From Trochalopteron elliotii (taxonomy: Eukaryota > Chordata > Aves > Passeriformes > Leiothrichidae): DNA of 64,000 bases. Below, piece by piece: positions 62,641 to 64,000 of the stretch. The stretch spans positions 1,550,369 through 1,614,368 of the forward strand of contig JANPWX010000358.1 in assembly GCA_024734555.1 (NCBI GenBank). Direction: 5' to 3'. The notes beneath the pieces were generated by a model. It searched no databases. It was not told where the DNA came from and saw only the letters and a program-made list of their open reading frames with translations. Position numbers and translations under genes: made by a program. How positions within the stretch are numbered: position 1 is the stretch's first letter; each line of letters begins with the position of its first letter.

Positions 62641-64000
62641 TGCTACCAAACAGCAGGAGCAATGCCTTATGAAAATGAGACGTGACAAGAGAAAGCCATC
62701 AGATCATGGGGGGGGATGAAACTGAAATATCAGAGAGAATGAAACACGTGAATTCTTCTTCCAGGGGCAGCACAACCATATCCCCTGCACCTCAGCAGCA
62801 GCTCTGTCCTTTGTGACAGGATAGAAAGTATCAAAGGCTTTTACTGTTAACAAATAATATGCTACTTACTAGCAAAGAACAATTGTCTTGCAGAGGCTAA
62901 AGATCACCAGATCATCTCAGATTTCATTAAAAAAAAAAATCTGTCCCACTTTGCTACAAATGGTGATTTGCAGCAATTAGGGATTGAGACTTTTTTTTTC
63001 CTCTGAAAATGGCATACTAGATGTAGAATGAGTGATGGATATTTTATAGTGCCTGAAATCCTAGGCATCCTAAGAAGATTTCTCTGCACCTAGAAACAGA
63101 GGAGAGGCCTCAATGTAGGTTACATCAAATTGCAAACTCAGCTCATCCTTTAAATATGGTAAAGTTATTCTGGAAGAGCTGATATTACATATGCATGACA
63201 AAACCATAAAAGAGAAAACTAAAACAAGGTAACAAACGTTTGAAGGGAAAAGTTCTTCCACAGTAGCACCCTCCACTCCTTAAGATATACAATTAAATAT
63301 GCAGTTATACAAGTAGGAGTCATCCTGAACATCACATCACAGTGGTTGAAGCTACAGAAATCTTTTAGCAGCCCCCAAGGAAGTGCAGTTAGAGTAATTT
63401 CATATTCAGTGTAGCATCCACGAACACCAATGAGTTCAAATTTTTGCAGACCCTTTGGTTCTTCTTCCACAGGAGAAGCTACTGCAGACAGAGAAAGGAA
63501 AACCCTACGAGTGAAAGCTGAATGTGTACTTTGGAACCACTTCCTGTTCAAATGACTTGCAAGACAGAGACTAAATTATAAACAGCCTGAGACAATAGAT
63601 TCTAACTTGTAGCTGTTGGCCAGTTTGATTCCCAGGTTCAGCTCCACATTTTAAACCCCGTAAAAACTAGATAAGCTGGTCAGACACCACCGGAGTATCT
63701 TTACTCTGATGTGCTTCAAAGTCCAGGGACCATCAGTGAATAGCTCAAACTTATGAATCATCACCAAGCTACTTAAGTCAGAGTAAAAAAAAATTATTAT
63801 TTTTTTTTTTATATCCTCAATGAGGTTTTCCCAAGATGTAATCACTGTGTTACTCTCAATCATTTTAACTATGTCAATGCTTTTACTACAATTCAAACCC
63901 TATGATGGGGTCACACAGCTGGCAAGACAGACCAAGGAAAATATGAACCATGTGGCACTGGAAGTGGAAAAGGCCCCTACATGCCAGAAGGGAGCTTTGT
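62641..64000. other. Intronic sequence, no gene
   Basis: AT-rich. A 110-codon minus frame (63219-63551) has no recognisable domain. Poly-A/T runs occur at 62929-62939 and 63785-63811. No repeat was recognised with confidence. Confidence 0.6.

Larger units (their letters stand above)
3384..64000 (-). other. CELF2 upstream intron (or 5' flank for short isoforms), over 60 kb
   Basis: Everything before the exon on the minus strand lacks recognisable coding sequence. CELF2 is known for very long 5' introns and several alternative first exons. I looked by eye on the minus strand for the exon encoding MRNEELLLS, which in other vertebrates precedes NGTANK, and did not find it. The region is therefore probably a single intron continuing beyond base 64000. 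An untranslated first exon inside it cannot be excluded. Confidence 0.8.

Noticed and set aside
63219..63551. 110-codon minus-strand open frame as an upstream CELF2 exon
   Set aside because: It contains none of the known CELF2 N-terminal residues (MRCPKSAV, MRNEELLLS) and no suitable donor that would join in phase.

Overview
The window looks like 64 kb of bird nuclear genome and is almost entirely non-coding. Evidence for a bird is AT-rich sequence with few CpGs, very low repeat content, and recognisable dispersed repeats that are nearly all CR1 LINE fragments with avian-type 3' ends (ATTCTATGATTCTATGA tail, or its complement at antisense copies). A few possible ancient MIR-like relics are also present. 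No bacterial-style gene organisation, rRNA, tRNA or CRISPR array is visible.

Only one real protein-coding segment can be supported: an internal exon of CELF2 (CUGBP Elav-like family member 2, an RNA-binding splicing and translation regulator) on the minus strand at 3187-3383. It has a textbook acceptor (branch point CTAAC, pyrimidine tract, AG) and a donor with a poor match to consensus. It encodes the N-terminal tail and first half of RRM1. Bases 1-3186 are therefore the start of the downstream intron. Bases 3384-64000 are more than 60 kb of upstream intron, or 5' flank for any isoform that starts inside the window. I could not find the upstream exon that encodes the longer N-termini known for CELF2, so the window probably lies wholly between it and this exon.

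Layout. 1-3.2 kb: downstream intron with two short CR1 pieces and a 17-bp minisatellite. 3.2-3.4 kb: the exon. 3.4-10.9 kb: unique sequence with a CA/TG repeat and a strong hairpin. 10.9-11.2 kb: CR1. 13.5-14.0 kb: a local CpG cluster. 14-33.3 kb: about 19 kb with no recognisable dispersed repeat. 33.3-34.2 kb: two antisense CR1 copies. 36.4-36.8 kb: a second CpG cluster with promoter-like features. 37.5-37.7 kb: oppositely oriented GT and CA/TA tracts. 38.1-39.1 kb: the largest CR1, retaining part of a dead reverse-transcriptase frame, followed by a possible MIR relic. 39.3-62.3 kb: mostly unique AT-rich sequence with simple repeats and one G-quadruplex motif. 62.3-62.6 kb: a CR1 copy with an inverted 5' part. 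62.6-64 kb: nothing recognisable.

The many short open frames look like chance. I did not find a new multi-gene system. The items most worth checking concern regulation of CELF2: the weak donor with an open read-through frame and nearby AATAAA signals, the CpG clusters as candidate alternative promoters or enhancers, and RNA-structure elements in the intron.
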